Below are positions 50,047 to 59,494 of a DNA stretch of 64,000 nucleotides, piece by piece. A program made the position numbers and the translations under genes. Origin of the DNA: Sphingosinithalassobacter tenebrarum (GTDB lineage: Bacteria; Pseudomonadota; Alphaproteobacteria; Sphingomonadales; Sphingomonadaceae); contig NZ_CP049109.1 in assembly GCF_011057975.1 (NCBI RefSeq), positions 682,001 to 746,000 on the forward strand, in the 5' to 3' direction. The notes below the pieces were generated by a model, which ran no database searches, was not told the origin of the DNA, and saw only the letters and a list, made by a program, of their open reading frames with translations. Position 1 is the stretch's first letter, and each line of letters opens with the position of its first letter.

Positions 50047-50510
50047 TACGCACCCCCTGAAGGTTCACTACCAGCGCGACTCAAGGGGCAGGATCCGATG
50101 GTATCACCGGAATGGCGGGACGCGAGAACAAAAAGTGACCACACGACCCGTCGCGGGCACAAACAGGCCTGTTCCGCAACATAGGGTCGCGGTCTGCTGC
50201 CTACCAGTGCTTGAGCTTGCCCCTCAATGCAACCACTACAGATTGTGCCCAAATGACTCCGGGCACAAGATGGTAAATGGTTAACGAAAGACTCGATTCA
50301 CCGCTAAAATGACTCGGTTCACGGCGCCCGGCGGACGGGTGCGATGCAGCGACGCACGGACTTTCCCCGGCTTCGCGAAAAGCAAGACCGGCAACGCCCG
50401 TTCATAAAAAAAGAATAAAAAATCTGTGGATCGCCGCGCGGGACCACAAGCGCTTGTGGTCAGGGGTGGTCATTACGGTGTCATAATGTCTTTCCCGCCC
50501 TGTGGACGAA
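50047..50510 (-). promoter_or_regulatory. nrdA upstream region
   Basis: 464 bases with no gene. It contains several cttgtg/cacaag half-sites: within ccactacagattgtgccc (50233-50250), which is close to the known NrdR box consensus, in ttgtgccc...gggcacaa (50243-50268), and in the perfect palindrome at 50443-50460. A run of A/T (aaaaaaagaataaaaaat) at 50406-50423 may be a promoter UP-type element. The NrdR assignment is a hypothesis. Confidence 0.5.
50443..50460. promoter_or_regulatory. Perfect 18-bp palindrome
   Basis: accacaagcgcttgtggt is a perfect 18-bp inverted repeat with no loop. It could be an NrdR operator for nrdA or the stem of a terminator for the gene at 50511 (a T-rich run follows about 20 bases later on the minus strand). 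Confidence 0.5.
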
Positions 50511-51791
50511 TCACTCGGGCGTCTGGACGGCATAGCGGACCGGCATGTCGGGCAGCATCAGCATGCCCGGCGCTTCGCCCGCAGTGACCAGCAGCTGATC
50601 GACCGGGATCGCGGCATCGCCTTCGGTGGCGACGAATGCCTGAATCAGCACGGTGCCGGTTTCGGGAAGCAGCTCGGCCGGCACCGGCGTGGGCGTGCGA
50701 TGAAGCAGCGCGGGAATCCAGCCGGGACGATCGCCGACGCGCGGCAGATCGGGATGGACGACCTGAAGATCGACCAGCCCGGCATATCTGCCGATTACCA
50801 GCGGCGATCCATCGGGCGAGAGGAAAACGACCGAGCGGCCCTGCGCCCGCGCCGTGGCGGCATCGACCAGCGCATCGGATCGCGCCGCAGCGCCGCTGCG
50901 CATCAGCGTCGTCTGGTCGATCGTCAGCGGATCGATGCCGGTCATCGCCTTGATCCGCGCGGCGAGCCATCGCAGCGCGACGCCGTCGGGCTCCTGCGTC
51001 TCCTCGGTGGCATGGCTGAAGCCGACATAGACGAGCAGCTTCGCGCCCGGATTGCGATTGACCACGCGGTTGAGAAGATAATCGGCCTGCGCCTGCTCGC
51101 GCTTGGGGATCGAGAGTTCGGGATCGGTGGTGCGCAGATCGGGCGTCTGTTCATAGGCGGCGAGCCGATAGCCGGCGGCCATCGCCTGGCGGAGGAAGTC
51201 CGCGAAGACCGGGTCGTGCGTGTAATAGCCGCTGTCGCGCCGGATATAGCCGTCGGCGTTGATCGCGGCGATCCGGGAGTCGACCGTGTCGAGATCGGCG
51301 TCGTTCTGCAGCGTTTCGACCGCGAGAATCGTGTAGCCGAGCGGGCGCAGCGCCTCGGCGACCTGCAGGCCGAAGGCGCGGCTGCGCGGGACGCCGTGAT
51401 CCTCGTTGAGGAAGACGATGCTGGTATGCCGCGCGCGCTCGACGATTTCGGCGATCGCGTCGCGGGTATCAGCGTCGGCGATCGCGGCGAGATATTCGGC
51501 GCGCGCGGTACGGCCATCGGGCTCGCGGGCAGGCGGCTCGCCGGTCATCAGCGTCATTGCCTCGGCCCAGCTCGAATAGATGAAGCCGTCGACGGGATTG
51601 CCCTCGGCATCGAAGGCATGGGGGCGCAGCAGTTCCTCGGCGCGGAGATAGTCGCCCTGTTGCAGCGCGCGATAGGACCGGGTGTTGGCTTCGCGTGCGG
51701 CGTCGCTCATTGCGGGCCCTTGCGCAGCGGCGGCCAGCGCCAGCGTGACGCATAGGGTCAGCGCCAGCGCGCGCAACAGCGGACGGAACAT
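50511..51791 (-). CDS. Exported ChaN/TraB-like protein, function unknown
   Basis: 426 residues with a signal peptide (LLRALALTLCVTLALAAAAQ). The core (HTSIVFLNEDHGVPRSRAFG, with an ND-H motif, then ILAVETLQND and LLVYVGFSHATEE) resembles the haem-binding ChaN-like or EreA-type erythromycin esterase superfamily. No substrate can be proposed. GGGGAG precedes the ATG. Confidence 0.6.
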   Translation of the reverse strand: MFRPLLRALALTLCVTLALAAAAQGPAMSDAAREANTRSYRALQQGDYLRAEELLRPHAFDAEGNPVDGFIYSSWAEAMTLMTGEPPAREPDGRTARAEYLAAIADADTRDAIAEIVERARHTSIVFLNEDHGVPRSRAFGLQVAEALRPLGYTILAVETLQNDADLDTVDSRIAAINADGYIRRDSGYYTHDPVFADFLRQAMAAGYRLAAYEQTPDLRTTDPELSIPKREQAQADYLLNRVVNRNPGAKLLVYVGFSHATEETQEPDGVALRWLAARIKAMTGIDPLTIDQTTLMRSGAAARSDALVDAATARAQGRSVVFLSPDGSPLVIGRYAGLVDLQVVHPDLPRVGDRPGWIPALLHRTPTPVPAELLPETGTVLIQAFVATEGDAAIPVDQLLVTAGEAPGMLMLPDMPVRYAVQTPE

Positions 51792-51855
51792 CACTTTCTC
51801 CCCTTGTGGCCCGCGAACGCTTAGGAAGCGATCCGGGCGCAATTGCGGCATCGGC

Positions 51856-52674
51856 TCAATCGAACCAGCCGGCGTCGCGCAGCGCGGGATAGAAGGAGCG
51901 GCTGACCGGGGCAGTGACGCCGCCGGGCAGGGTGAGCTCGGCGCGGCCGTCGCCGCGTTCGACCGAGCGGATCGCGTCGCGTGCGACCCACCAGCTGCGA
52001 TGCGTGCGCGCGCCCTCGATACCGTCGAGTTCGACGATCGCATCGGTGAGGCGCAAGAGGATGAGGTCCGAGCCCGCATCGGTATGGACGCGCAGATAAT
52101 GATCCTCGGCGGCGACGGCGTGGATGTCCGCGCCGCGCAGATGCGGGGGCAGGCGATCGGCAAGGCGCGGGCGGACCGGATGCTGCTGCTCGGGCTCGGC
52201 GGGGAGCGGGGCGTCGGGCTCCGCCTGGCCGCCGATCGCGTAATTGACCGCCGTGATGACTGCAGTGATCGCCAGCACCATCACGAACTGGAACGCGACG
52301 GTTTGCGGACCGATCCGGCCGCCGCCGCCGAAAAAGGCAATCGAACAGCCGATCACGACCAGGGTCAGCGGCAGCGCGATGGCGACGCTGATGATGCTGC
52401 CTTCGATCCAGGGGCGGTGCGCGAAGCGGCCCCAGCCGACGATCATCGCCGTGACGCCGATTCCGATCATCGCGCCCGACACCATGATGATCATCCAATA
52501 GGCAAGGCGCGGCAGGATCGGCACTTCGTGCGTGCCGAATGCGCCGGTGATCGTCATCAGCAGCGCGGCGACGCCGACGATGACGAAGCCGCGCCGCTGG
52601 CGCGTCGCCGCATCGGGCCGCGCCCGCTCCGCCATTCGCGAAGCGCCAGTGGCGAATCGCTGCATCTCACGCAT
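51856..52674 (-). CDS. LytTR-domain transcriptional regulator with membrane N-terminus
   Basis: 272 residues. Four membrane segments (about 28-150) are followed by a linker and a C-terminal LytTR DNA-binding domain (AVAAEDHYLRVHTDAGSDL, THRSWWVARDAI, LPGGVTAPVSRSFYPAL). This one-protein sensor/regulator layout is common in sphingomonads. GGAGGG precedes the start. It is divergent from the DUF2141 gene. Confidence 0.88.
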   Translation of the reverse strand: MREMQRFATGASRMAERARPDAATRQRRGFVIVGVAALLMTITGAFGTHEVPILPRLAYWMIIMVSGAMIGIGVTAMIVGWGRFAHRPWIEGSIISVAIALPLTLVVIGCSIAFFGGGGRIGPQTVAFQFVMVLAITAVITAVNYAIGGQAEPDAPLPAEPEQQHPVRPRLADRLPPHLRGADIHAVAAEDHYLRVHTDAGSDLILLRLTDAIVELDGIEGARTHRSWWVARDAIRSVERGDGRAELTLPGGVTAPVSRSFYPALRDAGWFD

Positions 52675-52764
52675 TCGCGCCCTCCGTTCGCGCAGTTCGG
52701 GATGACGGGGGAAGCATAGCCGCGTCATGGCTTGGCCGTCGAACCCGATTAGGAGATTTTTGCA

Positions 52765-53229
52765 ATGCTTCGCTCGCTGCCCTTTTCCCGCACCCTGATC
52801 ACGCTGGCGCTGATCGCGCCGCTGCCTCTGCTTGCGCCGGTCGCGGCGCCGCCCGCGATGGCGCAGCCCGCCGGTGCGACGCTGACGATTCATTTCGAGG
52901 GCATCACCCGGGCCGAGGGCAAGGTGATGGTCGCGGTGTTCGATGCCGATGGCTGGAATGGCGGCGCGCCGGTAGGCGTGGCGATGGTCGACGCCGCGAT
53001 CGGCGGCGTCGACGCGACCGTGTCGGGGCTCGCGCCGGGCCGCTATGCGGTGCGTGCCTTTCAGGATGTCGACGGCGACATGAAGTTCGGGACCAATCCC
53101 TTCGGCATGCCGATCGAGCCGTTCGGCTTTTCGAACGACGCGATCGGCGCGGGCGGGCCGCCGAGCTTCGAGGATGCCGCGTTCACCGTCGGTGATAGCG
53201 CCGTCAGCCAGACGATCACGCTGCGCTGA
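52765..53229 (+). CDS. DUF2141 exported protein
   Basis: 154 residues with a signal peptide ending near residue 33 (PPAMAQPAG) and the DUF2141 pattern: TIHFEGITRAEGKVMVAVFD, GRYAVRAFQDVDGD and FGFSNDA. A periplasmic or outer-membrane beta protein of unknown role. Its start lies 90 bases from the LytTR gene, which may regulate it. Confidence 0.85.
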   Translation: MLRSLPFSRTLITLALIAPLPLLAPVAAPPAMAQPAGATLTIHFEGITRAEGKVMVAVFDADGWNGGAPVGVAMVDAAIGGVDATVSGLAPGRYAVRAFQDVDGDMKFGTNPFGMPIEPFGFSNDAIGAGGPPSFEDAAFTVGDSAVSQTITLR

Positions 53230-53255
53230 GGGGCGCTATTCGAGAATATACGTCA

Positions 53256-53333
53256 CCGTTCGTGTCGAGCGAAGTCGAGACACGCATGCGCGATGCGCGC
53301 CGCATGTCCCTCGACTTCGCTCGGGACGAACGG
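53256..53333. repeat. Inverted pair of the tcgag-family repeat
   Basis: ccgttcgtgtcgagcgaagt on the left and its inverted form cttcgctcgggacgaacgg on the right surround gcatgcgcgatgcgcgccgc. It ends 18 bases before the carotenoid oxygenase start, so it sits in the leader. Confidence 0.85.
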
Positions 53334-53351
53334 AAGTTCAGGAGAAGACAG

Positions 53352-54815
53352 ATGCTCAATCGTCGAGCCTTTCTGGGAACCGGCCTGATCGGTGCCGGGC
53401 TGTGTGCCGGTGCCGCGATCCTGCCGCCGGAGAAACTCTATGCCACGATGCTGCCCGCCGACTGGACGCTGGGGGCGCGCGATATCGAAGCCGATGTCGC
53501 GCCGCATGCGATGCGGCTGGTGGCGGGGCGTGCGCCCGACGGCTTCAAAGGCGTGCTGTATCGCAATGGCCCCGCCAAGTTCCGCCGTCCGGGGGGATCG
53601 GCGACGCACTGGTTCGACGGCGACGGCATGGTGCGCCGCTTCGCGATCGATCGCGGCGAGGCGCGGATGGCCGCGCGGTTCGTGGCGACCGAGAAGCGGC
53701 GGCAGGATGCCGCGGCGGGCGCGATGGTGATGCCCGGCTTCGGTTCGCCCGCGCGCGACGGCGCGGTGCTGACCAGCACCGACAGCGCGAACGCCGCCAA
53801 TACCAGCGTGCTGCTATCCGGCGGCGACCTGCTCGCGCTGTGGGAGCCGGGCTCGCCCTATCGGCTCGATCCCGAAACGCTCGCGACGCGGGGGCTCAAG
53901 ACGTTTCGCGACGATCTGGCGCATATGCCCTTCCTTGCCCATCCGCGCGTCGAGCCTGACGGGACGGTGTGGAATCTCGGCGTCGCGGGCAAGCGCGCGA
54001 TCGTCTGGAAATTGTCGGCGGGCGGCGCGCTGGCCGATACGAAGATCATCGACTTGCCGCGCGCGAGCTATATCCATGATTTCTCCGCGACGGCGCGACA
54101 TCTGGTGATCGTGCTCCAGCCCTGGGTGTATGAACGCAACACGATCCCGGCGATCGAGGGCATGGCCTGGCAGCCCGAAACCGGCACACAGATCCTGGTG
54201 ATCGACAAGGACGATTTCACGCAGCGGCGGCTGTATGAAGTGCCCGCCTTCTTCGCCTTCCACATGGACGACGCCTGGGAAGAGGCCGATGGTACGATCC
54301 GGTTCGGTATCTGCGTTACGCCCGAGCCCAAATTCGTGATGGAGGAGGCGCGGCTGCTGCTGCTGGGGCAGGAAGTGGAAACGCCGCTGCCGATCCTGTC
54401 GATGATCACGCTGCACCCCGACGGGCGCACGTCGCTCGATCGGACCGGGGTGTCGGCGGAGTTTCCGCAGAATGACCGGACGCGCTCCGGGCTGCCGCGA
54501 TCGCTGACGGTGCATACCGGCATGTACGGCAGCGGGCGGCCCTTCCCGCGCGCGGTGGGCGTTTACGACTGGGCGCGCCAGACCAATGCCGAGTTCGATT
54601 TCGGCGCCGGGCATCTGGTCGAGGAATTCCTCTATGTCCCGCGCGGCAGCGAGGAAGGCGATGGCTGGCTGGTTGGCACCACGCTCAACCTCGCCGAGCG
54701 GGCGACCGAGCTGCATGTGCTCGACGCGCGCCATGTGGCCGCCGGGCCGGTGGCGAGCTGGCGCGGCGATGTCGCGCTGCCGGTGACGTTTCACGGGACG
54801 TTCGCGGCCGGGTGA
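53352..54815 (+). CDS. Carotenoid cleavage oxygenase (RPE65 family)
   Basis: 487 residues. All four iron-binding histidines are visible: H197 (AHPRVEPDGTVW), H242 (YIHDFSATARH), H304 (FAFHMDDAWEE) and H481 (VTFHGTF). The N-terminus (LNRRAFLGTGLIGAGLC) is Tat-like, so the protein may be exported; this is unusual for the family. Sphingomonad members cleave carotenoids or lignostilbenes. A TonB-dependent receptor gene converges on it. aggagaag precedes the ATG. Confidence 0.88.
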   Translation: MLNRRAFLGTGLIGAGLCAGAAILPPEKLYATMLPADWTLGARDIEADVAPHAMRLVAGRAPDGFKGVLYRNGPAKFRRPGGSATHWFDGDGMVRRFAIDRGEARMAARFVATEKRRQDAAAGAMVMPGFGSPARDGAVLTSTDSANAANTSVLLSGGDLLALWEPGSPYRLDPETLATRGLKTFRDDLAHMPFLAHPRVEPDGTVWNLGVAGKRAIVWKLSAGGALADTKIIDLPRASYIHDFSATARHLVIVLQPWVYERNTIPAIEGMAWQPETGTQILVIDKDDFTQRRLYEVPAFFAFHMDDAWEEADGTIRFGICVTPEPKFVMEEARLLLLGQEVETPLPILSMITLHPDGRTSLDRTGVSAEFPQNDRTRSGLPRSLTVHTGMYGSGRPFPRAVGVYDWARQTNAEFDFGAGHLVEEFLYVPRGSEEGDGWLVGTTLNLAERATELHVLDARHVAAGPVASWRGDVALPVTFHGTFAAG

Positions 54816-54840
54816 CTGCCCGGCGGTGCCGCAAACGGCA

Positions 54841-54873
54841 ACGGCCCGCCCCCCGGGACAGGGAGCGGGCCGT
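54841..54873 (+). terminator. Hairpin between convergent oxygenase and receptor genes
   Basis: acggcccgc and gcgggccgt form a 9-bp perfect stem around a 15-base loop. It lies between the two convergent stops and may end both transcripts. A clear U-tract is missing. Confidence 0.5.
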
Positions 54874-54946
54874 CGCTGTGGCGCATCGCGCGGGGCGGCA
54901 CACCGGGCGCGACGGCGGCCGGGGAAGGCCGCCGCCGACAGGGAAC

Positions 54947-57268
54947 TCAGTAACGGACGGTGAGCTGGACGCCGTAGAAGCGCGGCTCGGCCGGAATGAA
55001 GGTCGGATAGCCGAACGCGCCACCGGTATTGCCCGCGTCGAGGAGATAGTCCTCGTCGGTAAGGTTGCGGGCATAGCCGGCGATTTCATACCGGCCCTCG
55101 GCAAGGCTGACGCCCGCGCGCAGATTGACCAGCGTGATCGGCCCCTGCGAGATGGCGATGTTGTTCGGCACTTCGAAATAGATGCGGCTGCGATGCGTGA
55201 CGCTGGGCGTGGCGAAGAAATCGATGCCGTTGCCGATCGGCGCGTCGATCGAGAAGCCGGCCGATGCCTGCCATTCGGGCTGAAGGCGGAAGCGGTTGCC
55301 GGCATAGACGCCGTTCGACGCCTCGTCGTTGATGCCGCCATCGATCCACGCCGCGTTGCCGAACAGGGTCAGCCACGGAGTCGGGCGCAGCTGCACGTCG
55401 GCCTCGATGCCAAGATTGCTTGCCGAACCGGCGCTTTCGGTCAGGCTCGAGCCGACCGGCAAACCCGAAGGGTCGTTGGGATCGGTGATGTTCCGGGTGA
55501 TCTGGAAGTTCGAATAGTCCTGGTAATAGACGGCGAACGAGCCCGAGAAGATCCCCGCGCTGCCCTTGATGCCGGCTTCATAGTTCCAGACGACTTCCTC
55601 GGGCACCAGGTTGGTGGTGGTCGCGCTCTGGCTCACGGTCGGCGAGCGACGGCCCTTCGACACAGTGACATAGGCGTTGACTGCGTCCGAGAAGCGATAC
55701 AGCGCATTGAAACGCGGCAGCACCGCCGAGAAGCTGTCTTCCGATTCGATCGTCTGGCCGCCGGTATCGGTCTGGCCGGGGATCAGCGATCCCGGCGCGC
55801 CCGAAAGCGTCAGCAACAGGCTGTCGGGCACCGTGGCCGAAAAGCCCGACTGGCGGTCCTCGAACAGCACCCGGACGCCGGCGGTCAGTTCGAGCTGCGG
55901 CGTCGCGGTCCAGCGCACGTCACCGAACAGCGAGTAGCTGCTGTTCACGCCTTCGTTCTGATAGACCGAGGTATAGGGAATTTCAGTGAACGCGCCGCCG
56001 GTCAGCAGCGCGGTGGCCTGCGCCGCCGACACCGAACCGTCGGGCGCGATGCAGCCCAGCCCCGGTATTAGCCCGGCCGAGCACTGCAGGAAGATGCCTT
56101 CCTCGCTCGAAAAGGGTACGCGCTGGAAACTGTCTTCGTGGAAGAAATTCCAGCCGAAGCTCGCGCGGACATGTTCGTCCTCATAGGCGAAGCGCGATTC
56201 ATGGCTCGCCTGCCAGCCCTGCGCGTCTTCGGTGAATTCCAGATACCAGGCCGCCGTGCCGTCGGCGTCGAAGACTTCCTGGCTGTCGAATTCGCGATAG
56301 CCGTTGACCGTCGTGAAGTTCCAGCCGTCGGCGAAATCATAGCTGGCGGTCAGGTTGATGTCATAGACTTCGCGGCGCAGGCCCAGGTCGTCGCTGCCCA
56401 GGATCGCTTCGGAAATGCCCGCGGGGGCACCCGACAGATTGGCGTCGCCGAACGGATCGGCCGGACCCGAAGCGGTCGGGAAATTGCCCGAGATGAACGG
56501 CGTGCCGCCGTTGCGCTGCTGGTCATAGGTGCCGATGAGATCGACCGTCAGATCGGTGGTCGGCGTGAAGCGCAGCGATGCGCGCAGGCCGAACTGGTCC
56601 TGCGAATACAGGTCGTCCTGCCGGTTCGACAGGTTGTTGACATAGCCGTCGCGCTTTTTCCATTCGCCGGCGATGCGGCCCGCGATCACATCGTTGCCGA
56701 TGTTGATATGGCCGCCCAGCATCGTTGCGTCGTAATTGCCGTATCCGCCGGTCAGCTCGGCCGAAACGCCCGGCTTGGGGCGCGCCGAGATGATGCTGAT
56801 CGCGCCGATCGTCGAAGCGGTGCCGAACAGAGTCGCCTGCGGGCCCTTGATCACTTCGATCCGGTCGACGTCGTAGATCGCCTGATACGAACCGCGCGAG
56901 CGCGAAATGTCGATGCCGTTGTAATAGAGCGTAACGCGCGCCGCCTGCTGCGAGGAGCCGCTGTCCGATGTGATGCCGCGGATGACGATGCCGGGATTGT
57001 TCGCGCTCTGCTCCTGGATGTTGAGGCCGGGAACATAGTTGGAAAGCTCGTCGAGGTCCGACACGCCCAGATCGCGCATCCGCTCGCCGGTCACGGCCGA
57101 AAGCGTGACGGGCACGTCGATCAGCCGCTGCTCTTCCTTCTGCGCGGTGACGATGATCTCGTCGTCCCAGGCGACGGGCGCGGTCTGCGTCGCGTCCTGT
57201 GCCCAGGCGGCGGGTGCGGTGCCGACCAGCAGGGCGGCGGTGGCGGTACGGATGGCGATGTGGTTCAT
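54947..57268 (-). CDS. TonB-dependent outer-membrane receptor
   Basis: 773 residues. Signal peptide to about 23 (PAAWAQDA), then a TonB box-like DEIIVTAQKEEQ, the plug domain (LDELSNYVPGLNIQEQ, IEVIKGPQATLFG) and a 22-strand barrel ending LTVRY with a terminal aromatic residue. The substrate is unknown; the neighbouring carotenoid or lignostilbene oxygenase suggests uptake of a hydrophobic aromatic or isoprenoid compound. It is divergent from the amidase. Confidence 0.93.
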   Translation of the reverse strand: MNHIAIRTATAALLVGTAPAAWAQDATQTAPVAWDDEIIVTAQKEEQRLIDVPVTLSAVTGERMRDLGVSDLDELSNYVPGLNIQEQSANNPGIVIRGITSDSGSSQQAARVTLYYNGIDISRSRGSYQAIYDVDRIEVIKGPQATLFGTASTIGAISIISARPKPGVSAELTGGYGNYDATMLGGHINIGNDVIAGRIAGEWKKRDGYVNNLSNRQDDLYSQDQFGLRASLRFTPTTDLTVDLIGTYDQQRNGGTPFISGNFPTASGPADPFGDANLSGAPAGISEAILGSDDLGLRREVYDINLTASYDFADGWNFTTVNGYREFDSQEVFDADGTAAWYLEFTEDAQGWQASHESRFAYEDEHVRASFGWNFFHEDSFQRVPFSSEEGIFLQCSAGLIPGLGCIAPDGSVSAAQATALLTGGAFTEIPYTSVYQNEGVNSSYSLFGDVRWTATPQLELTAGVRVLFEDRQSGFSATVPDSLLLTLSGAPGSLIPGQTDTGGQTIESEDSFSAVLPRFNALYRFSDAVNAYVTVSKGRRSPTVSQSATTTNLVPEEVVWNYEAGIKGSAGIFSGSFAVYYQDYSNFQITRNITDPNDPSGLPVGSSLTESAGSASNLGIEADVQLRPTPWLTLFGNAAWIDGGINDEASNGVYAGNRFRLQPEWQASAGFSIDAPIGNGIDFFATPSVTHRSRIYFEVPNNIAISQGPITLVNLRAGVSLAEGRYEIAGYARNLTDEDYLLDAGNTGGAFGYPTFIPAEPRFYGVQLTVRY

Positions 57269-57431
57269 GGATGCGTCCCCCTTGTTTCCTGGCGCGCCCA
57301 TGAGCCGGGTGTGTTGCGCCCGCGCGAAGCTTTGATGACGGTTTCGCTGCAAACGGTGCTGCGCCGCGTCAAGCTTGTACGGGCAACCATTTCTGCATAG
57401 CGTCGTGACAAATCGGCCACGGGGGACACGC

Positions 57432-59066
57432 ATGCTGAAATTGTTGCCGGCACTGGCTCTGGCGATCGGTGCGCCGCAGGATGTGCCCCCGCCGCCGCAG
57501 GATGCAAGTGTTTCGACCGCCGCCGCCGCGCAGGCGCCCGCGCCGCAACCGTTCGACATAACTGAAATGTCTGTCGCGCAGCTGCAGGCGGGGATGGCCG
57601 ACGGCAGCCTGACCAGCGAAGCGATCACGCGCGCCTATATCGCGCGCATCGCCGAAATCGACCGCCAGGGTCCGACGCTGCGGTCGGTGATCGCGGTCAG
57701 CCCGGACGCGATCGCGCAGGCGCGGCTGCTCGACGAGGAGCGCGCGATGGGCCGCACGCGCGGGCCGCTTCACGGCATTCCGGTGCTGGTGAAGGACAAT
57801 ATCGAAACCCGCGAACTGCCGACCACGGCGGGCAGCCTCGCGCTCGCCGACAACCGCACCTATCGCGACGCGCCGGTGGTGGCGCGGCTGCGCGACGCGG
57901 GGATGGTGGTGCTCGGCAAGACCAACCTGTCCGAATGGGCCAATATCCGCTCGACCGCTTCGATGAGCGGGTGGAGCGCGGTCGGCGGGCTGGTGCGCAA
58001 TCCCTATGCGCTCGATCGCACCGCCTGCGGCTCATCGAGCGGATCGGGCGTCGCGGTGGCGGCGAGCCTGACCGCCGTCGCGCTCGGCACCGAAACCGAC
58101 GGATCGGTGGTCTGCCCCGCGTCGATGAACGGCATTGTCGGCCTCAAGCCCACCATCGGGCTGGTCAGCCGCACGCATATCGTGCCGATCAGCCACAGCC
58201 AGGATACGGCCGGACCGATGGGGCGGGGCGTGCGCGACGTTGCGCTGCTCTTTTCGGCGATGATCGGGACGGATCCCGCCGATGCGGTGACTGCGGACGC
58301 CGATTCGCACCAGCGCGACTATGCCGCGAACCTGTCGCCGCGCGCGCTGCAGGGGGTGCGGATCGGCGTGCTGCGGCCCGACATGTCGGCCGATCTCGAA
58401 GCGAAATATGACGAAGCGCTGCAGCAGCTCGTGGCCGCCGGCGCGGTGCTGGTCGAAGTGACGCCGCCCGATCATCCCGATCTCGACGAAGACGAGTTCC
58501 ACGTTCTGCTGGTCGAGCTGAAGGCCGATCTCGACGCCTATCTGGCGACGACGCCGTCGACCGTGACGACTCGGACGCTGGCCGAGGTGATGGCGTTCAA
58601 CGAAGACAATGCCGAGGCCGAAATGCCCTATTTCGCGCAGGAAATCTTCGCGATGGCCGCCGATACCAGGGGGCTGGACGACGAAGGCTATCGCGCCGCG
58701 CGCGAGCGATCGGCGCGCATGAGCGGGCCGGAAGGGATCGACGTGATGCTGGCGCAGGGCGATGTCGCGCTGCTGGTATCGCCCACCTACGGCCTGCCCT
58801 GGCTGAGCGATCCGGTGCATGGTGACCAGTTCGACGGCCCGTCGGCGAGCATGTGGCCGGCGGTGTCGGGCTATCCGCACCTCACCGTGCCGATGGGGCT
58901 GGTCCACGGCCTGCCCGCCGGGCTGAGCTTTATCGGCACCGCCTATAGCGAAGCGACGCTGCTCGAAGCGGGCTATGCCTATGAGCAGCAGGCGCAGGCG
59001 CGGGTGGTGCCGGAATATCTGCCGACGGTCGATGCCGGGGCGGGAATTGAGGGAGTGTTGCCTTAG
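57432..59066 (+). CDS. Amidase signature family enzyme, exported
   Basis: 544 residues with a signal-like start (MLKLLPALALAIGAP) and the amidase Ser-cisSer-Lys triad: K121 (VLVKDNIE), S202 (GSSSGSGV) and S225 (ETDGSVVCPAS). The typical glycine-rich GGSSGG and TDTGGS motifs are modified here but recognisable. Such periplasmic amidases hydrolyse amides of unknown origin. GGGGGA precedes the ATG. Confidence 0.92.
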   Translation: MLKLLPALALAIGAPQDVPPPPQDASVSTAAAAQAPAPQPFDITEMSVAQLQAGMADGSLTSEAITRAYIARIAEIDRQGPTLRSVIAVSPDAIAQARLLDEERAMGRTRGPLHGIPVLVKDNIETRELPTTAGSLALADNRTYRDAPVVARLRDAGMVVLGKTNLSEWANIRSTASMSGWSAVGGLVRNPYALDRTACGSSSGSGVAVAASLTAVALGTETDGSVVCPASMNGIVGLKPTIGLVSRTHIVPISHSQDTAGPMGRGVRDVALLFSAMIGTDPADAVTADADSHQRDYAANLSPRALQGVRIGVLRPDMSADLEAKYDEALQQLVAAGAVLVEVTPPDHPDLDEDEFHVLLVELKADLDAYLATTPSTVTTRTLAEVMAFNEDNAEAEMPYFAQEIFAMAADTRGLDDEGYRAARERSARMSGPEGIDVMLAQGDVALLVSPTYGLPWLSDPVHGDQFDGPSASMWPAVSGYPHLTVPMGLVHGLPAGLSFIGTAYSEATLLEAGYAYEQQAQARVVPEYLPTVDAGAGIEGVLP

Positions 59067-59067
59067 C

Positions 59068-59106
59068 GCTAATTCCTCCCCGAGCTCGTCTCGGGGAGGA
59101 ATTAGC
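59068..59106 (+). terminator. 17-bp perfect hairpin after the amidase
   Basis: gctaattcctccccgag and ctcggggaggaattagc form a perfect 17-bp stem with a 5-base loop. It lies right after the amidase stop and overlaps the last bases of the convergent DUF4345 gene. The ttcctcccc/ggggaggaa core also resembles the outer hairpin of the ctccccc family. Confidence 0.75.
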
Positions 59107-59494
59107 TGCGTCTCGCCACGCGCGCCTGCCACAGCATCAGCAGCGGGACGACGCCCAGCTCCATGACGAGCCCGGCGGCATGGCCCGCCGAGGGCAGGCC
59201 GATGCTCAGTGCCGACACCAGCCGCGCGAGGCCGCCCGCGACGACCATCGCGCCGAGCAGCCGGAACCGCCCGCCGTTGCGCTCGATTCCCGGGATGCAA
59301 CTCGCAAAGGCGATTCCGAGCGCCAGGAAGATGCCCGAAAGATAGCGGAAATGGCTGTCGAGATCGGCGGGCACTTCGCCCGGAGTCAGCCATGCGGCGC
59401 CGCGCACGATGCCGATACCCGCCGTGACCAGCGGCACCGCCACCGCGACGCACAGCGCGGCCTGCAGCAATCGCCGTTCCGCCGCGGGGGTCAC
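59102..59494 (-). CDS. DUF4345 membrane protein
   Basis: 130 residues with four membrane segments; LSGIFLALGIAFASCIPGIE and AMVVAGGLARLVSALSIGLP match DUF4345. The GTG start overlaps the stop of the DUF2721 gene (GTGA). Role unknown. Confidence 0.8.
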   Translation of the reverse strand: MTPAAERRLLQAALCVAVAVPLVTAGIGIVRGAAWLTPGEVPADLDSHFRYLSGIFLALGIAFASCIPGIERNGGRFRLLGAMVVAGGLARLVSALSIGLPSAGHAAGLVMELGVVPLLMLWQARVARRS

